Below, piece by piece: positions 34,701 to 47,400 of a DNA stretch of 64,000 nt; the first letter of the stretch is position 1; each line of letters opens with the position of its first letter. The position numbers were made by a program, and so were the translations under genes. The DNA is from Larus michahellis. Taxonomy: Eukaryota > Chordata > Aves > Charadriiformes > Laridae. The notes under the pieces were generated by a model. That model saw only the letters and a list, made by a program, of their open reading frames with translations, did no database searches and was not told the origin of the DNA. The stretch covers positions 26,639,446 to 26,703,445 of the forward strand of contig NC_133899.1 of the NCBI RefSeq assembly GCF_964199755.1, read 5' to 3'.

Positions 34701-36657
34701 GACTGCATAAGCATATAATTTTGTTAATTTTTAGGTCATTATCTGCTAGTGAATATACGAGCCAGCTAGAGCTTGCAGTTGATATAAAATTCTGAAGACA
34801 AACGCTTTTGAAAGTAAGCTCTTAAATGATTAACTTATAAACACAAGTTTAAGCCACTAATTACAATAATGCAAAACTTTCAACTACTACACAGAGAAGT
34901 CATCAAGGAAAACCTGCTTTTCCTCAACAGTTGAGACGGAAGAAACAATCCTACCTAACACTACCTTTTGTCACAGTGCTATCCAGAGGTGCTTGCCTAT
35001 GGTCTACTTTTTGGGGGAAAAAAATGGGGCAGAAGAAAGCAGAAAGCAGCATTAGACTTTGTCTCTTTTTCTACGTCTGTCACATCTCTCTCTTTTTTTT
35101 TTTGTGGGCATGAAAATTATCTGTGAGCAGATAATGAGTCAGGAACTGAGCCCAGCAGGACACTGAGATGTTCATGATTAGGGGAACTGAGGCTTGTTCA
35201 CCCTTGAGAAAAAAAAAAAAAGCTACAGAAAGATCCAGTTACCGTTTTCTGTGCTGAAACAGAGAAAACTTCCCTGACTTTTCTCAGAAGGACAATGTAA
35301 AGACTTTGCTCCCCATGCTTCTACAAGGTCTGGTCCATGAACAGGACTCTGGACCCTGTAGCGAAACAAACTGGGTGAGCTCATGAATATTTGTGTATTC
35401 TCCTGTGCCACTGCGCTTGACTAAGGTGGTGTGTTCCTGCGTGTGTCTCCTGAGAGCCCCCATCTCCGGGGCGCTGTGCTGCCGTGGCAGCAATGAACCA
35501 GCTTTCCAAAGGCTCAGCACCTTCCCGAGCCCTTCCCTGGCTTTAGGCAGCCCGGTGATGGTGATGTGCTGGCGAAGCTGAGGGCAGCAGCTTTCCTGGT
35601 TTGCATTTACCATGACATTTCGCCAGATGTCTGCAAAGATGCTTTCCCCACCTCCATCCCTAGAAAGTCTGTCCAGTTTCAGGACAGTCACTGGTCTGAC
35701 AGCGAGTCCCCTGCCGGCCTCCGTCAGGCCAGAGGGAAAAGGACTTAGATGGGGACTACTGGAGAGGAAGGTGGCAGAGATGGTGCCCAGAGGAAGGAAA
35801 CTCCTCAGGTGCGACCAGGTTGATGGTTGATGTTCTGCGCTGCAGGGGAAGGGAGAGGCGGCAGCAAAAGCCGGGAGGAGGAAGTGTGCTAGGGGAGCGG
35901 AAAGGTGACATCCCTGCCCAACGTGGCCTCCCAAAGTCTCCCAAGCAGACCTGAAAGCCCACGTCCCTCTCCCCGGAGCCGCACTGCCCACCGCACGTGG
36001 AGCAGCTCTGCAATGTGCTGCTGCCCCACCGCTGCCTCGCGGGATCCGAAACACCGGGACACGGCGCGGGGCTTTTTAGCCAGACTGCAAAATGCAAACC
36101 ACGTTATTTTTTGTATCAGTAAAACAATTATTAATACTTGAAAACAAGCTGTAATCTATTCACGTATAATTTCTAGTTTCGCTGTCAATGAGCTAATTTA
36201 AATTTTAAAAAAGTTTGCAGCTCCCTAATTAAATTTGCTAAAAGCGTTTCTCTTATCAGAAACATAACGACTAGTGTAATTCAGTTTTGGCAGTTGCCTA
36301 AGTATAACAACCTCCCTTATATTAAACCCAGGAGTTACGACTCCACAGCAGCACCATTCAATGCGTATCTCAGCGTTAGCTCAAACCACGGCCGACCCAA
36401 ACACGCTCCCCGCACACTTCCTCGTTACAACAGTTTGCACATCATTTTCGCAGAAGTTTTACGATACTGCAGTAAAACTGACAACCAGCAAATGAAGTCT
36501 CTCTTTTTATGCAAGCTCACCAGGTACTTCGCTAAATGTTCCGTTTTAATTGTATTTTGTTATGAATAATGGCGTGAACAGAGCTTGATCAAAAACTTAG
36601 TGTCTGAAGGGTCTGAGCTGGCTGGATGCTGCCCGGCTGCTGCCAAGCAGGGGTTGT
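31759..36657. other. Single-copy noncoding DNA
   Basis: No exon is supported. Simple tracts: T runs near 35090 and an A13 run near 35209. 34690-34900 and 36090-36300 are AT-rich, CpG-poor and rich in TAAT/ATTA cores. Between them, 35955-36075 is CpG-rich (about a dozen CpGs). A 256-codon minus frame (36054-35284) begins at GTG, has no ATG for its first 146 codons and no domain. Confidence 0.45.
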
Positions 36658-36706
36658 GGGTGGACTTGATGGTCTTAAATGTTTTTTCCAACCTATGATT
36701 TCTGGA
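36658..36706 (+). mobile_element. CR1 LINE 3' tail, short
   Basis: 'ggtggacttgatggtc', 'ttttttccaacctatgatt' matches the end of the CR1 class with 'ggacttgatgatctta..ttttccaacct'. About 49 bases remain and the octamer tail is degenerate. Confidence 0.75.
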
Positions 36707-36973
36707 TCTGCTCCATCCTCTGCTTTTGCCTTGCTCCAGCCATCTGGTGGCATCTGCCCCAGCCCTTCCTTCAGCTCTACCCACCGTCCCCCTCCAAGAT
36801 TGCTAAACACTCTGTTTGCAGTCACTGCATAAAGCTTCTCCCCCAAGTCCATAAGCCAGGCTGTTACCTCCAGCTGCACCCATGGCCAGACAGCATCTCA
36901 GTCTTGCTCACTTTTTGTCTCTTGAACAATCTCTCTAAGTTACAGCTCTTCACATCCACCCACACAGGTGGAT

Positions 36974-37017
36974 GGAGGTGGAGGACTATCCACCAGGAGG
37001 TGGAGGTGAAAGACTAT
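36974..37017 (+). repeat. Imperfect local duplication
   Basis: 'ggaggtggaggactat' (36974-36989) recurs at 36996-37017 with a 6-base insertion before 'gactat'. Confidence 0.7.
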
Positions 37018-37261
37018 TAGCAAGGTTCTCATCTAGATCATTGCAACATCCCTTTTGGGACCTTGACAAATGCAAACTCAACCTATTAAAAAACTGCCGC
37101 CAAGTCAGTTTTTCCAGGCTCTCACATCCATCGCATCTCCCTGGCAGCGCTCCCTTCTCTATCGCGAGCGTCAGTGGGGCAGTGCTGAATTTTCAAGGCT
37201 TCACAAATTCTCCACACCTCCCCGTTCCCAGCTAGTCAATACTGGAAAAGCGACCTCTGCT

Positions 37262-37300
37262 GATATATATTGAGATATATATATATATATATAAAAAAAT
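37262..37300. repeat. AT dinucleotide microsatellite
   Basis: A TA-rich stretch with an uninterrupted (AT)n of about 19 bases at 37275-37293, then an A7 run. It may be length-variable. Confidence 0.9.
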
Positions 37301-37560
37301 CAAAACTAATACTAATAACAACTTCCCCGAGGTCTGCAGAGCTGCACGGTCCATGAGGACCCCCTTTTGGCTCAACAAATCCAGACCTGGATGGTGAATC
37401 ATGAGGCTGGGACAGGTTCCTCGGAGCGAGCTGGAGTTTAGTTTGGGTTTCCCTGTGGGATTTCACAAATCAACGTGGCAGACAGGAAGGACGGGGGTTT
37501 TTTTCTCTTCATAAGATGCCCTGGAGCGCGTCTCAACTCCTGATAAAAATCAAATGACAG

Positions 37561-37870
37561 CTTGGATTCTTTTTCAAAACTTTTCTGTAGATCTTGATCT
37601 TTAGATCCTTAGCAGAGCACATCACAAATTATTAATAGTGAACTACATTTCCCCATGCCCTTTTATTAGATTGCTCATCAGAGCCAAACCTTCAAAGTCC
37701 AAAAAGTGTAATGATTGAAGAGGGATGGGTTATTTATATAGCTATATAAACTTGTCATTAATGACGGTTTAAAGGCAGTGAGTGTATATAGAGATCATTT
37801 CTAGAAGCAGTCCAGACAACAGCAATAGCTTCTCTAATTACAGAAGGAGATAAATGATTAATAACCTTCT
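37561..37870. promoter_or_regulatory. Candidate enhancer block with adjacent palindromes
   Basis: AT-rich, CpG-poor noncoding block. It contains two perfect palindromes, 18 bases at 37733-37750 and 12 bases at 37754-37765, three bases apart. The first presents TATATAAA on both strands; the second, gtcattaatgac, has overlapping TAAT/ATTA homeodomain cores. More TAAT-type words flank them ('aaattattaatagtg', 'gataaatgattaataac'). This density suggests a developmental enhancer, but conservation and activity are untested. Confidence 0.4.
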
Positions 37871-38389
37871 TCTAAACAGAAAGTGGAAACAAACTGCTCA
37901 CCTCCTGGCGAGCTTGCAGGCCATGCACCAAGCGGAGGAAAGAAAAGGCTGAGCAGATAACACCCCAACCCTTCCTGAAGGTTGGCCCAGGCAGGGTACC
38001 TACTGCAGAAGCTGCAAAGGCAGCGAGTGCTGCCGTCAGCTCCCCGGGGGTCTCTCCCCCTTCTAAGCCAGGCTGGAAAGGTCGGGATATCAGGAAACCC
38101 ACCTCTTTGCTATTTTCTTTTGACACCATCTTACCCAGCTTGAATTCACAGGAGAACACGTTATCTTGTCCTTTGTCTTGTGAAACACCGAATTAAAGAA
38201 ATCTTGTTAGCGACATTAAAAAACTCAACAACCTCACCATTAGAAAAGACTGTGTTAATTATTCCCGGGTTTCACCTTTCCTATAACAAGTCCCTTCAAG
38301 AAAACAACAAACAAGAGGTTCCCGTCATGCAACCAGAGCGCACGCCGTAACACGCCGCCACCTTCCCTACCCGCGCCCATCAGCTTCTT
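37871..38389. other. Single-copy noncoding DNA
   Basis: Moderate-GC spacer between two candidate regulatory blocks. No exon or repeat is recognised. Confidence 0.5.
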
Positions 38390-38830
38390 TTATCTCATTA
38401 CTTCTGAGTAGTAGATGCACAAGTTAATAGCTTTGTAGAGCAATTTATGAAGAATAATAGACTGCTTAACTGCAACAGCGCAGTTGAAATGTAAGCTTTG
38501 AACCTTCACAACGATTATACTGTAGGCGGAGAGAAAATTAAAGGTTTGTTATTATGGAGAAAATGATGATAAGACAAACAGTTCATGTAATTATTGACGG
38601 GCCTATCATTGATAAATAGGCTGTTAAAATGAGCACTGAGAAGGTTTGCATCAAAGCGAGCACGGTCATGGGTAACCCACTGGCAGAGATCAATAATATC
38701 CACATTGGATAAGCAGAGATAGGCTGTATTTCCTCATCGTTAATCACTTCCCCATTGGAAAATGCCATGTTTATCCATGTAAATGGCATTTCAATAAGGC
38801 AAACATTAATTCTACACGCTTGTTTTTCCC
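38390..38830. promoter_or_regulatory. Candidate conserved noncoding element
   Basis: About 440 bases of AT-rich, nearly CpG-free, repeat-free sequence packed with factor-type words: 'catgtaattattgacgg', an inverted repeat gcctat/ataggc (38601-38621) around 'attgataa', two ATTGG boxes ('cacattggataag', 'ccccattgg'), 'cgttaatcac', and 'atgtaaatggc' (octamer-like). All six frames are interrupted, so a coding explanation is unlikely. The texture is that of deeply conserved vertebrate enhancers. This is judgement by eye, not alignment. Confidence 0.4.
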
Positions 38831-41800
38831 TAAAGTCTTACAGAAAAACTACATGCCCAAACAGCAGTGTTTATAGATCTCTCTGAATACAAAGTGTGTC
38901 TGTTGGGGTTTTCATGGCCACACATAATTAAAAAAATCTAGATTTGTCAGGGCTTTTCCCATCCACAGCAAACTACCTTGAAATATAAAGTGCTACTTTC
39001 CATTGACGGCAATCCGTTCCACTACGAACTGGGCAGGTTTGTTTCATCTCAGCTTTCTTCTTTTTGACTTGCCAGTAGAATTTTTAGTTTGAAATCTAGT
39101 TAATATCTCGACCTGTAAAACGCTTGAGGGGACGCGGTTTGGAGTACAATAATTATGGCCTGCTGGTATAACCAACAGTGGCAGTGTCACACTCCCTGGT
39201 CACACAGGGAGGCATTTCCCAGGGGAGCACTCGGCTTTCTCCAGCCCCAAAAGCTGTGCTTCGCAGGACCACACACCTCACCAGGGTTTCCTTCTCCCAC
39301 CTGCTCCTTGATGTGAGTTTCCAAACACACTTCACCAGGTTTCGCAGTTTCTATTCCCTGACTTCAGGCATCCTGTTCACATATCTGTTACTATCCGTTA
39401 CTTTCAAATTTTCAAAATTCATTTCAGATATGAAATATTTGACTCACAAAATGTCAAAACCAATTATTAATTATGTATATTTTAAAAGCAGCTTTTTGTG
39501 TTGAAAAACATCCCCCTGCGTGGAGTTTGATCAACTGTACGTGCTAATTGTGTACATCCCAGCATGTCCATCCAGGCCGCTATTCACACTGTTATTTTTA
39601 CTTCCTCAATTTGTAGATATAATAAATGGAACGTGATGCCCTGTTTTAGATTTAACAGTGACATTTTACTCCTAGGTTTTTATTAAAGCCTGCCCCTTCT
39701 TTGATATGCTCACCTGCCTCTCCTTCAAAAGACGCTTCTCTGCTTGCTTTCTGTTCCTCCGGCAATGCCCAGCCTTCTGCTCCTCTGTTCACAACATAAA
39801 CTGCTGCCAGGCTCCGAGGAGGGGATCCAGGAATTCTGTCCATCACCTCCTGTGACCAAAACAGAGACAAGACCATTTACCTCTTCGCAGCAGTATGAAA
39901 AACTTGTGCTTTTCCTGACTTCCCTTTCGAAGGCTACAGGGAGCTGCAGTCTCTTGATGCGCAAACGTCCATCTCACCATCACTTGATGTCCTAACTTTG
40001 CTCCCTGGTTTCCCACACCGAGCGTTGATGCTCGGGATGAGGTTTGCCTGCAGGGATGCGGCGGTGCCACAGCGGGAGGCTCTGCTCTCTCTCGCGGTGC
40101 CGGAGGGAGCCCATGGCCCTGCGCCACAGGGACGGGGCGCTTGCAGCTCACCAATGCACTTGCAGGGATGGAGCACAGTTGGGGTCAACCAGCTCCGAAC
40201 AACTCGAGATGTTCAAGAGCCAGGGACCATCCGCCACTGCTGCAGCAGCTCTCTTGTCCCCGATCCCGGCTGTGGTCACCCCCCTTATTCCTCAAGAAAA
40301 CACCTCCTCTAACGCTGGGGTTACAGCACAGATTGGGATGTTTGCTCCGGACTAGCAGCATGATTTTACTAGCAGAAGCTCACAGAGCAGCAAACCTGTC
40401 CACAAACACCCAAAATTATTACAGTTGGGCACTAAACCCGCTGCCCAGGTGTCCCGAAAGCCCTCGGCAGCCACACCGTGACAGCAGCAGGACTTGCACG
40501 GTGCCGCTTCCCCCGCTCCGACAAAAGACGCCAGAAATGGTGGCAGAGGCATTTCAGCTACAATCGGAGCTTCCCTGGCACAGCAGCTCTTGATTATCGC
40601 CTGCGGATGGCTGAAATGAGTTAACGTCGGGCGGCGGAGGCAGCCCTGGTGGCAGGGACGGGGGACAGGGGACGATCAGCCCCACTGGTGGGAAGTTCGC
40701 TCTGACTTGCCCAAGGGAGAAACACAGTGATGGCCTCAGTCATTTCAAATGCTGTATTTTTTCCTTCATTTTAGCGTAACAGGCACCCCGCCATTTAAAA
40801 TCCCTGTTCTGTCACGACTTACATTCAAACTGGAGGTCATTCAGGGCTCATTCTGAATACCTGCAGCACTTCACACCTGTTACCTCTGCAAACTCGATAA
40901 ACGCTGCAAAATAAAGGAGGTGCATTTCTGAGAAATCCTGATGCCACTATATTTAACCCCATTATATTAAAATTATGAGAGATACAATTATTTTAACCTT
41001 GCAATCTGGGTGTACTTTAGGAGTAGGCCTCCCCTCCAGGCAGCATGGTATGTACACTGCTGGAAACATGCGTGACTGATTATGATCAAAACCGATATTT
41101 TTCTCTAGTTCAAATTCTAAATACGGTTGGTTTATTAAATGTTTCGTAAATTCATTTACGCAGCAAGCACCTGACACCCGCTTAGCACACTACAAAGGTT
41201 GTAAATTTTATTATAATTCTAGAAATCTGTAAATCTACAAGCCAGAAGAAGCAGGCTCACATTTACAGAAGAGGTAGAAGTGGTTATTTATCACTGGAAA
41301 GAATGAGACCAGCTTCCCTGGAGTATCCAGAGGGATGACACCAGCTGAGGGCCGAGTCCAACATCGCATTTGTCAGCGGCTCCATCAGCTCGAAGCCACT
41401 TGGCCACGGATGGTGGCAACTAGCTAGACAAGCTAGGTATGAAAAGTTGGTGTGATAAGTCAAAGAGGTACCAATTTATTCAAACGGAACAATGGTAAAA
41501 CTTGAGAAATCATTTCCTCCGCATCCCCAGTTTTGCATTACCCCGAGTGAGGGCGGGTTTGTGTCGGAGTCGGTGAGAGGAATCAAGCCAAGCAGCCACG
41601 GAAAGTGAAACAGAGGGTTCAAGCCATCCCCGTAAGCTACACTGAAATACACATATACAAACCCAGGAACACGGAGAACAAAAGCACAGCACCATAAACC
41701 TTCAGAAGAGCTGTTGGCTCAAGCTGCTTGCTGCCTGGAGAGAGGGAAGTGGAACTTAACTCAATTTGTGAAGAAGAAAAAGAGTTTGTGATCCACAACC

Positions 41801-42909
41801 CCCTTTACATTTGGCAGATTTAGTCTCCTACCTACTTTTTACCGTTATTGTGTTTAGCACCGTAATAATCTTAAAGAAGCTGTTATTATCAATTAATTGC
41901 CTTAAGTAAAAGAAGGAATGCTTTTTCTAAAGGAGGTCCCTGACACATCCGCAATGCCATCAATAATCCTGCAGAGCAAACAGGACAAGGTCCCTGTCCT
42001 GAGCGGACTGCAGGTGAGAACAGGAACTGTGCGAGGCCAAAAACCTGCAATTCACTTCCCTGAACTCCAGCTGGCAAACGCTTTCTTTGTAACAGCGGGG
42101 GTAAGAGCTTTGCACAGGAACGGGATTTTAGAGGGGGCTGGTTAGATGAAAAAATAATTGCTGCCGACAGAGCAGGCAGGGCAATGCAGCACCTCCACTT
42201 CAGCAGCGCTGCTTCTCGTGCTTCCGGACAGGTATAAAAACTGCCAAATACACAGGCTGGCTGTGGGAAAGGGGCAGCGATCCAGCACTGCCAAATAATG
42301 CGGAACCTAACGTTATGATGACAGATGGGCACTGGGAGCTCCCAGAAAAGTCACAGACGTCCCCAAAAAAACGGAGCGCTGCCTCAGAACTGAATCTGGA
42401 GCACAGGGCTCAAATGTCCTCATCTGCCATGGCTGGGGAGGAAGGGAGAGGGAGGAACATCTTTCTCCTGGCTTCTGACATCAACAAGTTATAACTTGGT
42501 GTCAGACCATCTACTCCAGGCATTAGGCTAACGGGCAGTGGAGCGACAGCCCCATCCATCCATCACCCACTCCCACCCAGCGAGCGCAGCATCCCCATCC
42601 TCCCTCATCCTTCCAGAGCCCTTGGGAGCCCACAGCGGGGAGATTCTTACACCGTCTCACCTTGCTGGAGCACATGCATCCACGTCACAACTGCATCTTT
42701 CAACTGCAAACCCTCCAGAGGTAGGTGCACCTAATTACGTGGTGCGAAGGTGCCGAGCACACTTTGGGGCCCTACAATAACACCCACAAATTAATGCTTC
42801 CAAGGTGTGAAAACTGTCTCAGTGCCAGCACTGGAGAAGCATGAAGACAAGTTATTACTGTCATTATGGTTCTCTGCACAGCGCAGCTACACAGGGAAAA
42901 GACAAGGTT
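38831..42909. other. Single-copy noncoding DNA
   Basis: No exon or repeat is recognised in 4 kb. About 40020-40145 and 40620-40680 are relatively CpG-rich ('gcggcggtgccac', 'gtcgggcggcggagg'). About 40920-41230 is AT-rich. 150-codon and shorter open frames here show no family. Confidence 0.45.
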
Positions 42910-42921
42910 GGGGGGGGGGGG
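42910..42921 (+). repeat. G12 homopolymer
   Basis: Twelve consecutive G, followed by 'acgacgaca'. It is length-unstable and error-prone in sequencing. Confidence 0.85.
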
Positions 42922-43716
42922 ACGACGACACACCAAAATGGAATTAAAACTTTAAAACAGTGAATTTCTAATTTCTTCTGAACAACCACGGAGCTGTTCC
43001 CACAAAGCAATGCCATGTGCTAAATCTACCAAGTAGGACGCAATGCTCTGCCAGTGCTGCTGGAGATTTGTTGCTGTATCTTGTCTCAAGGCTTTTCCCT
43101 TGTAACCTCATGGCAACTCCGACAGCCCGGCCGGCAGCTCCCACCGCCACTGGAGTTCAGCCAGCAAGGGCTGGAGATGTCAGCAGGGGACAGCCGGTGG
43201 TTCTGTTGGGATAAGCACTCAAGTATGACTACAGCCAAGAGAAACAGCTTTTCAAGAAGCACCTGCCTCGTTAGGCCCATGAAATCAGCAAGAAAAAACC
43301 ACGAAGCAAAAGAAAACCCACGCAGAAGCCAAGCTTTAGTGTGCTCCCTGGGTGCTGGGAGGGACTTTAAGTGCATCTCCGGAGGGGCAGGGGAGTGGAC
43401 GCAGCACGTCCCAGACAACACACGGCGTCGGTGCCCAGCACAAACCTTCCTGCCCAAGGCCAGCCCAGCCCTCCGCTTCGCTGGGTGACAAACGCAACCG
43501 AGAGCTGGCAATTGGTTCCCTTCAGGAAACACACGCCAGAGTTTCCCAGTTGGACCGAAAAGCGGAAAATCAAGGCCTGAATTTGGAAAACAATTTATCC
43601 TTTCATTTCTTCTGTATGAGAACTGGAGATCTTGGACTGTCCCTAGCAGCTAAAAAACAAATTGCAATGGGCAAGAGACATCCAGGTTGCCCATTGCCCC
43701 TGCCAGGCCATCGGGG

Positions 43717-43770
43717 AAAGGGAAATACTTCATTTTGTATTTCCTTCCCATCCAAAGGGAAATACTTCAT
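43717..43770 (+). repeat. 17-base direct repeat
   Basis: 'aaagggaaatacttcat' occurs at 43717-43733 and 43754-43770, a period of 37 bases. Confidence 0.9.
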
Positions 43771-44458
43771 GTTGCAGATCCTTCGCCTGCGAGTAGGATG
43801 TAGGAAGCAGAAGAAAGACACACACCGCTTCATTGTTCTCAGTTCCCCAAATCTGCATGGGATACCTCAATTTCATAAAGACTCAGAGAAGATAAGCTCT
43901 TTTTACTGTCTTAAGTCAACCCGCATTTCACACCGAGCGTTCGGGCTGAGCACTGCAATGTTCTTCTGCCCGGGGTCGGTTTCCCTGCGAGGGACGCAGC
44001 AGGCACGGGGACCACAGCACAGGGACGGGACGCATGAGTGCTTCTCAGAGCCTGCAAATCCTCCTACACCTGTCTGCGTTATAAATCCAATGCTAATAAT
44101 GTTTTCCCTCTATTTCTTCATGCCTTCCTCCTTTCTCAAACTACTTTTCCCGTCCTGCCCACACCAGAGAGCAGAGAAACCGCTTTCAGGTCGCGAGCGT
44201 GGCAATGGCGTACTTGAAAGGCAGAGGCAATTCTAGCAGGGGAAGAAGGTTGCTGCCCACGTCAGACATCGTGTCAGCCCAGTACCACATTTCCTGCACA
44301 GTATGGGACTGAAACTGCTGTTTCTGTCTCGCTCGGCATCGTTTCAAACCCTCTCTACAGCCCACATTTATGTAATATTACCATTTCCACACCCAAGGGG
44401 CAGAAAGCGGCGTATAATTAAAATCCAACTTTTAGCAGTTGACAACTGATCCTGTGGC

Positions 44459-44475
44459 TGCAAATTGTATTTGCA
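44459..44475. promoter_or_regulatory. Inverted octamer-like half sites
   Basis: 'tgcaaat' (44459-44465) and 'atttgca' (44469-44475) form a perfect inverted repeat around 'tgt'. Each arm is seven of the eight bases of the POU-factor octamer ATGCAAAT. Such closely spaced facing sites can bind POU dimers; occupancy is inferred only. Confidence 0.35.
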
Positions 44476-47400
44476 ACATCCAATTGTCAAAAATGTATGT
44501 TTGTACCGATTTTTGTACACAAAGCCAAGTTCCCACTCATCGGGTACTTTGTCCCGATGGTGCACTGGGAGAAGGCAGACGACGCACGGCCCTGGAGCCC
44601 AGACCTGGCTGGGAGACGCTGCTGAATCCCGTGAGGGGTGCCAGGTAGAGGCAGGTCCCCTCCTGTCCTCATCTCACAACACACTGCTGGTGCCCTCGAA
44701 AGGTCTCGCCCAGGCGCCTTTCCCAGAGCTCAACATTTTGCAGCAGAGCGCGAATGACGAAGGGACGCTACGGACTAAACCCACACCTCTAACAGCCCTT
44801 CCAGATTGATTTTTTTTTTTTAATTTAATGGAAAACCATTAACAAAATTAAGCTACTTGAATTACTCTGGATTATGTGGCAATAGCTGTCAGAAAGCAGG
44901 CCCCGTATGACCCGTAGCCTAGAGGAGGATGTAGCATTAGGCCACTAATGGTTGCAAGATGCAAATTGCTGCCATGAAGCGGGCTGCACTTCCATCTGCC
45001 TTTACCTCTGCAATTTCCCCAAACAACTCCATCTGCCAATTAAATGCAGAGAGTCATGCTGCGACCATTTTGACCCAAAGCTCTTAGAGGTTCTAAAAAG
45101 GTTGGTTTGTTTGCTTCCAAAACTGTCACCGAGTTTTTATTTTTTATTTTTTTTTCCCCCCCCAGGATGGGAAAGTCATCTTTTTTTCCCTCCTCCATGT
45201 CTCGGGGGCAGAGCTGTACTGCAGTTCCCAGTGTGGGCTGGCCTCCTGCTTGGTGTTGCTGAGATAATTTTCTGGCTTTTTCTAGACTTCTGGCTCCATT
45301 TGGAGCCTGTAAAGTGTCAAAGCTATTAGTTACCATCAACCAACACACTTCAAGGCCCAGAGCTGCCACTTGCGCTGAGTTGCCTCCTGCACATCCCCTC
45401 ACCCAAGCAATGCCCACAGAAGAACCCAACCAAAGGGTGCAGCATCTCACCACACTTCTCACCTGACACGGTGAGATGGGGACGGGGCTCCCAGCAGCTG
45501 CACTGCGGGTGATGGAGTCTCTGCTCTTCACACAGAACTGCCTGTAAATTTAGGTGGCCTGCTTGTCCCTTGGTATGTAACCCAAGTTGGAGGAAGCCTT
45601 TGCTGTTAAACACCGTGAACTCACACGTTGTTAAAACTGCATGATATTTCATGGTTGGTTTTTGAAGTGTCATACTGAGAATCCCCAACTTCCTCAGTCC
45701 TCCCCAGTCAGCACACACTGCGGCCAAACTGCTCTTCAGCCAGCTTGCTGCGATCCGGCTCCATCTCAGAGGAGACGGATGGTCGCCGGAACGGCCCCGC
45801 AAAGAAATGGAGCTGACGGTACAACCTGCCTTTAGCGCACACTACTGAATTAAAAGACAGCGCTTTCCTTGCGGCACTGTCATGATCTGCTGGTTGTGGC
45901 TGCCAAAGCTGTTGAACGTGACCCTACCCCAGAAGCCTTCGCTTACGTACACACATTGATGCTAACAAGAACAACAAGGTAACCCGGAATTACTTGATTC
46001 CTGTAAAGCCTAGGCGAGGCTGGGGATGCGCTTGGAGGGACCAGTCCATAGTCTTGCACTGGTGGGACCTCCTGCTCAAGCAAGTGCCAGTTTTGTGACT
46101 CTGAGCAATTCAAAACTATGGACGGATAACAGAAAGAAAAAATAGCTTTACAGTTGTACTTGCAGCATCCTTCCCTACATCCAAAGGGCTTTTCATTAGT
46201 TATTAGATTAATTTCCTCATTCCACTCTAACTACAACGTAGGGAGATTAATTTATTACAGGTTTTGTATTAGCCAGAGAGTCTTAAAAAACACTGATGAA
46301 TAAAAAAGACTTTGAGGCCAATTCCTAATGAGAGCTTGTGTCATCTCTAAACTCCCATTGAACTTCCAGATCCCTTTTGAAGCAGCAAAGTATTTTAAAA
46401 AGTTTCCTAAGGTGACATAAAACTTTCAGTTTTATACATTTTACAATAAACTATATTTTTCTGCTGAACCCATGTGGAGATCTGAAACTATCAAGCAACA
46501 AGTCTGCCTATTAAAGCCCCTGTCTTTTGTTGGATATTTCACTCGCATTAACTAGGAAATTGCTCAGCCCCATTGTCGATAAGATAAATGTCTTCTACCT
46601 GGAAAATCTTAGCAGATTTTAATAGCAGATTCCGCCTCGTAGTTTCTTGTTTCTTTCTAGATATATCATAATTGTATCTGCTTTGAAGTTCTTTATCTTG
46701 CTTTATCCTTTCTTCTTTAAGGAGCAATTTCTTGTTATTTCTTGCGCTGGAACTAGCCTTTATGTAGAAGTAGTCTGAAAGTACAAAGACTAAAAGTGTC
46801 CAGCCTTGCAGAACTGTGAGCATCTGTCTAATAGAAATGTCTGCAGTTTTTCAAAAACAGTGAAACCATGTTACTGCCTTTCAAGTCTCCCTGGATTGTC
46901 AACGCATTGTGAAACGGAGTCTTAGAATGACATCTTGGTTTTGCATTCAGTCTCTCTGGGCCCAGCCCCAGGGAGGACTGAGTACTCTTGATGCGAAGCA
47001 TCTGTAGCTGTAAATACCATCTGTAGAGCTACTGAAGATACTTTTGAGCAGCTGCTGGAAAGTAAAAACCAGACCCAACTCCGTCCAAAAGGGAAATTTG
47101 AGAAGTCCACATTTTCTACAGTAGAAATACATTTTTCACAAAAGCCATTGCGCTACCATTTTGTGGTGAGAAGATACCACAGAGCCTGGGCACCCAATAC
47201 AGCCCAGAGGAGCACCAACCAGAGGAGATGGCTGCTTTCCCAGGCTAGATGTCCTCCCGTGAGCCAATCCATTAACCCACACAGAACGAGCCAGGCCACC
47301 AGGCACCATGGGAAGAGCTCAGCCACGCAGGGAAAAGAGGCATTGAGCCCTTCATACTCCCAAGGCCTTCTCCAGGCACATAAACTGGAGCCACACTCTG

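Larger units (their letters stand above)
36707..37560. other. Single-copy noncoding DNA with simple repeats
   Basis: No exon is supported. An imperfect local duplication lies at 36974-37017 and an AT dinucleotide repeat at 37262-37300. Confidence 0.5.

Noticed and set aside
35284..36054. 256-codon open frame on the - strand
   Set aside because: It begins at GTG, has its first ATG near codon 147, and its upstream half is simply a GC- and CpG-rich stretch that lacks stop codons. No family signature.
45040..45531. 163-codon minus frame across the 45.1 kb pyrimidine tract
   Set aside because: Its K/E/N-rich middle is just the reverse of the pyrimidine tract. No domain.
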